Assembly (NCBI RefSeq): GCF_003234935.1
Contig: NZ_QKSB01000002.1
Location: forward strand, 496,001-560,000
Length of the DNA: 64,000 nt
From: Putridiphycobacter roseus
GTDB lineage: Bacteria; Bacteroidota; Bacteroidia; Flavobacteriales_D; Crocinitomicaceae
Reading direction: 5' to 3'
The notes under the pieces are model-generated. The model ran no database searches. It worked only from the letters and a program-made list of their open reading frames with translations, and was not told the origin of the DNA. Position 1 is the first letter of the stretch. Each line of letters begins with the position of its first letter. Of this stretch, positions 63,503 to 64,000 are shown in pieces. Position numbers and translations under genes: made by a program.

Positions 63503-63820
63503 ATGAAAAAATTAGGATTTATTGCCGTTGCGATCTTTGTGATGGCCAGTTGTGCAAAAACAACCAAAGCGGAATGGATGGTTTACGAAGAAACAGCATG
63601 TTTACCTTTCTGGACTGACGAGGATAGTCAATCTAAATCAAAAGATAATTTAGAACTATTTTTAAAGGCAGAAGGAATCATCCCATTAAAGATAAAAATA
63701 GAAGGGGAAAGAAACTTCTCTTGTGATGCCTGCGATTGTGAAACTGGCATTGACTACTTAGTACAAGTCGACGAAAGTCAGGCTGGACTAATGCTTTACT
63801 ATGGCTTCAAAAGCAGATAA
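63503..63820 (+). CDS. Small lipoprotein with CDACDCE motif
   Basis: A 105-aa lipoprotein: signal GFIAVAIFVMASC with lipobox Cys17. The mature part contains MVYEETACLPFWTDEDSQS, a short helix, and CDACDCETGIDYLVQVDESQ near the end. The four clustered cysteines in the mature protein may form disulfides or bind metal. No family is recognised. It is divergent from icmF. Confidence 0.7.
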   Translation: MKKLGFIAVAIFVMASCAKTTKAEWMVYEETACLPFWTDEDSQSKSKDNLELFLKAEGIIPLKIKIEGERNFSCDACDCETGIDYLVQVDESQAGLMLYYGFKSR

Positions 63821-63863
63821 AACAGTAGCAATCTGATCTTCAAAGACTAAACCACACCCAATA

Positions 63864-64000
63864 CTAAATCCGGTCTCCTTGATTCGATTTAGATTCTTGA
63901 ATGTTAGTCGGCGCTTTTAAACGACCAAACTTCATGAAGAACCCTAATTTAAAGGTGGTAAATTGATTTTGACTGGTGGAGTTATAAATATAATTACCCG
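63864..64000 (-). CDS. C-terminal end of an outer-membrane protein (partial)
   Basis: On the minus strand a frame enters from the right edge and reads NYIYNSTSQNQFTTFKLGFF, MKFGRLKAPTNIQESKSN and QGDRI before a TAG at 63864-63866. The last strand FTTFKLGFFMKFG followed by a polar tail is typical of outer-membrane receptor proteins (TonB-dependent-receptor-like barrels) of Bacteroidota. Only about 45 codons are visible, so the family is tentative. Confidence 0.6.
   Translation of the reverse strand, partial: GNYIYNSTSQNQFTTFKLGFFMKFGRLKAPTNIQESKSNQGDRI

Overview
The window looks like a low-GC chromosome segment of a Bacteroidota bacterium, most likely in or near Flavobacteriales. Supporting signs are -7 promoter elements of the form TAnnTTTG with almost no Shine-Dalgarno sequences, two intact proteins and one remnant with type IX secretion (T9SS) C-terminal sorting domains, a DUF5723 outer-membrane protein, a PorE-like TPR/propeller/OmpA protein, many short beta-barrel proteins ending signal peptides in A-Q or S-Q, and intergenic words such as GTGCTGAGCTTGTCGAAGTA and GACTAGA heptads. 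Species cannot be named from the sequence alone.

Layout. 1-6220: ordinary genes (PAS/SpoIIE phosphatase, FrnE-type DsbA, methyltransferase, lipoprotein hydrolase, K+/H+ antiporter) plus a decayed alpha/beta-hydrolase tail. 6562-17772: an AT-rich copper/heavy-metal efflux island (HYC_CC_PP protein, CusA, TolC-like CusC, 40-aa membrane peptide, Cu+ P1B-ATPase, CusB with DUF3347) followed by decayed DNA with a Fic pseudogene. It lies downstream of tRNA-His and is bounded by direct repeats of the tRNA-His terminator module. The right end carries four tandem 127-128 bp units, each starting with the last 18 nt of tRNA-His and including its terminator. 18429-32592: TerB/ABCG-type transporter, radC, polysaccharide deacetylase, TlpA-type thioredoxin, FtsX/ATPase pair, ElaA-type GNAT, a T9SS cargo protein, HD hydrolase and the PorE-like protein. 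32593-36302: DUF4199-like gene and yidC between two clusters of intergenic repeats. 36303-38848: dapD diverging from ybaB-tauE-MTHFS. 38923-41066: a tight operon of ArsS, a periplasmic rhodanese and a TIGR04282 glycosyltransferase, which fits arsenosugar biosynthesis. 41091-47290: a rearranged locus with a near-identical 1.44-kb direct repeat (two 396-aa TlpA-like thioredoxins), unknown lipoprotein and barrel genes, four copies of one terminator and a candidate ~100-nt small RNA. 47365-54330: MarR regulator and a fadN-fadA-fadE beta-oxidation set, interrupted by a four-helix-bundle (23S IVP-type) gene and a GNAT gene. 54472-64000: two paralogous LamG/T9SS secreted proteins, DUF5723 protein, fused B12-dependent isobutyryl-CoA mutase (IcmF), a small lipoprotein and the end of an outer-membrane protein.

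Best candidates for something undescribed are the tRNA-His terminator array with its metal island, the promoter-plus-terminator small RNA at 44409-44521, and the duplicated TlpA/lipoprotein/barrel locus around it. No CRISPR array, integrase, transposase or recognised defence system is visible.
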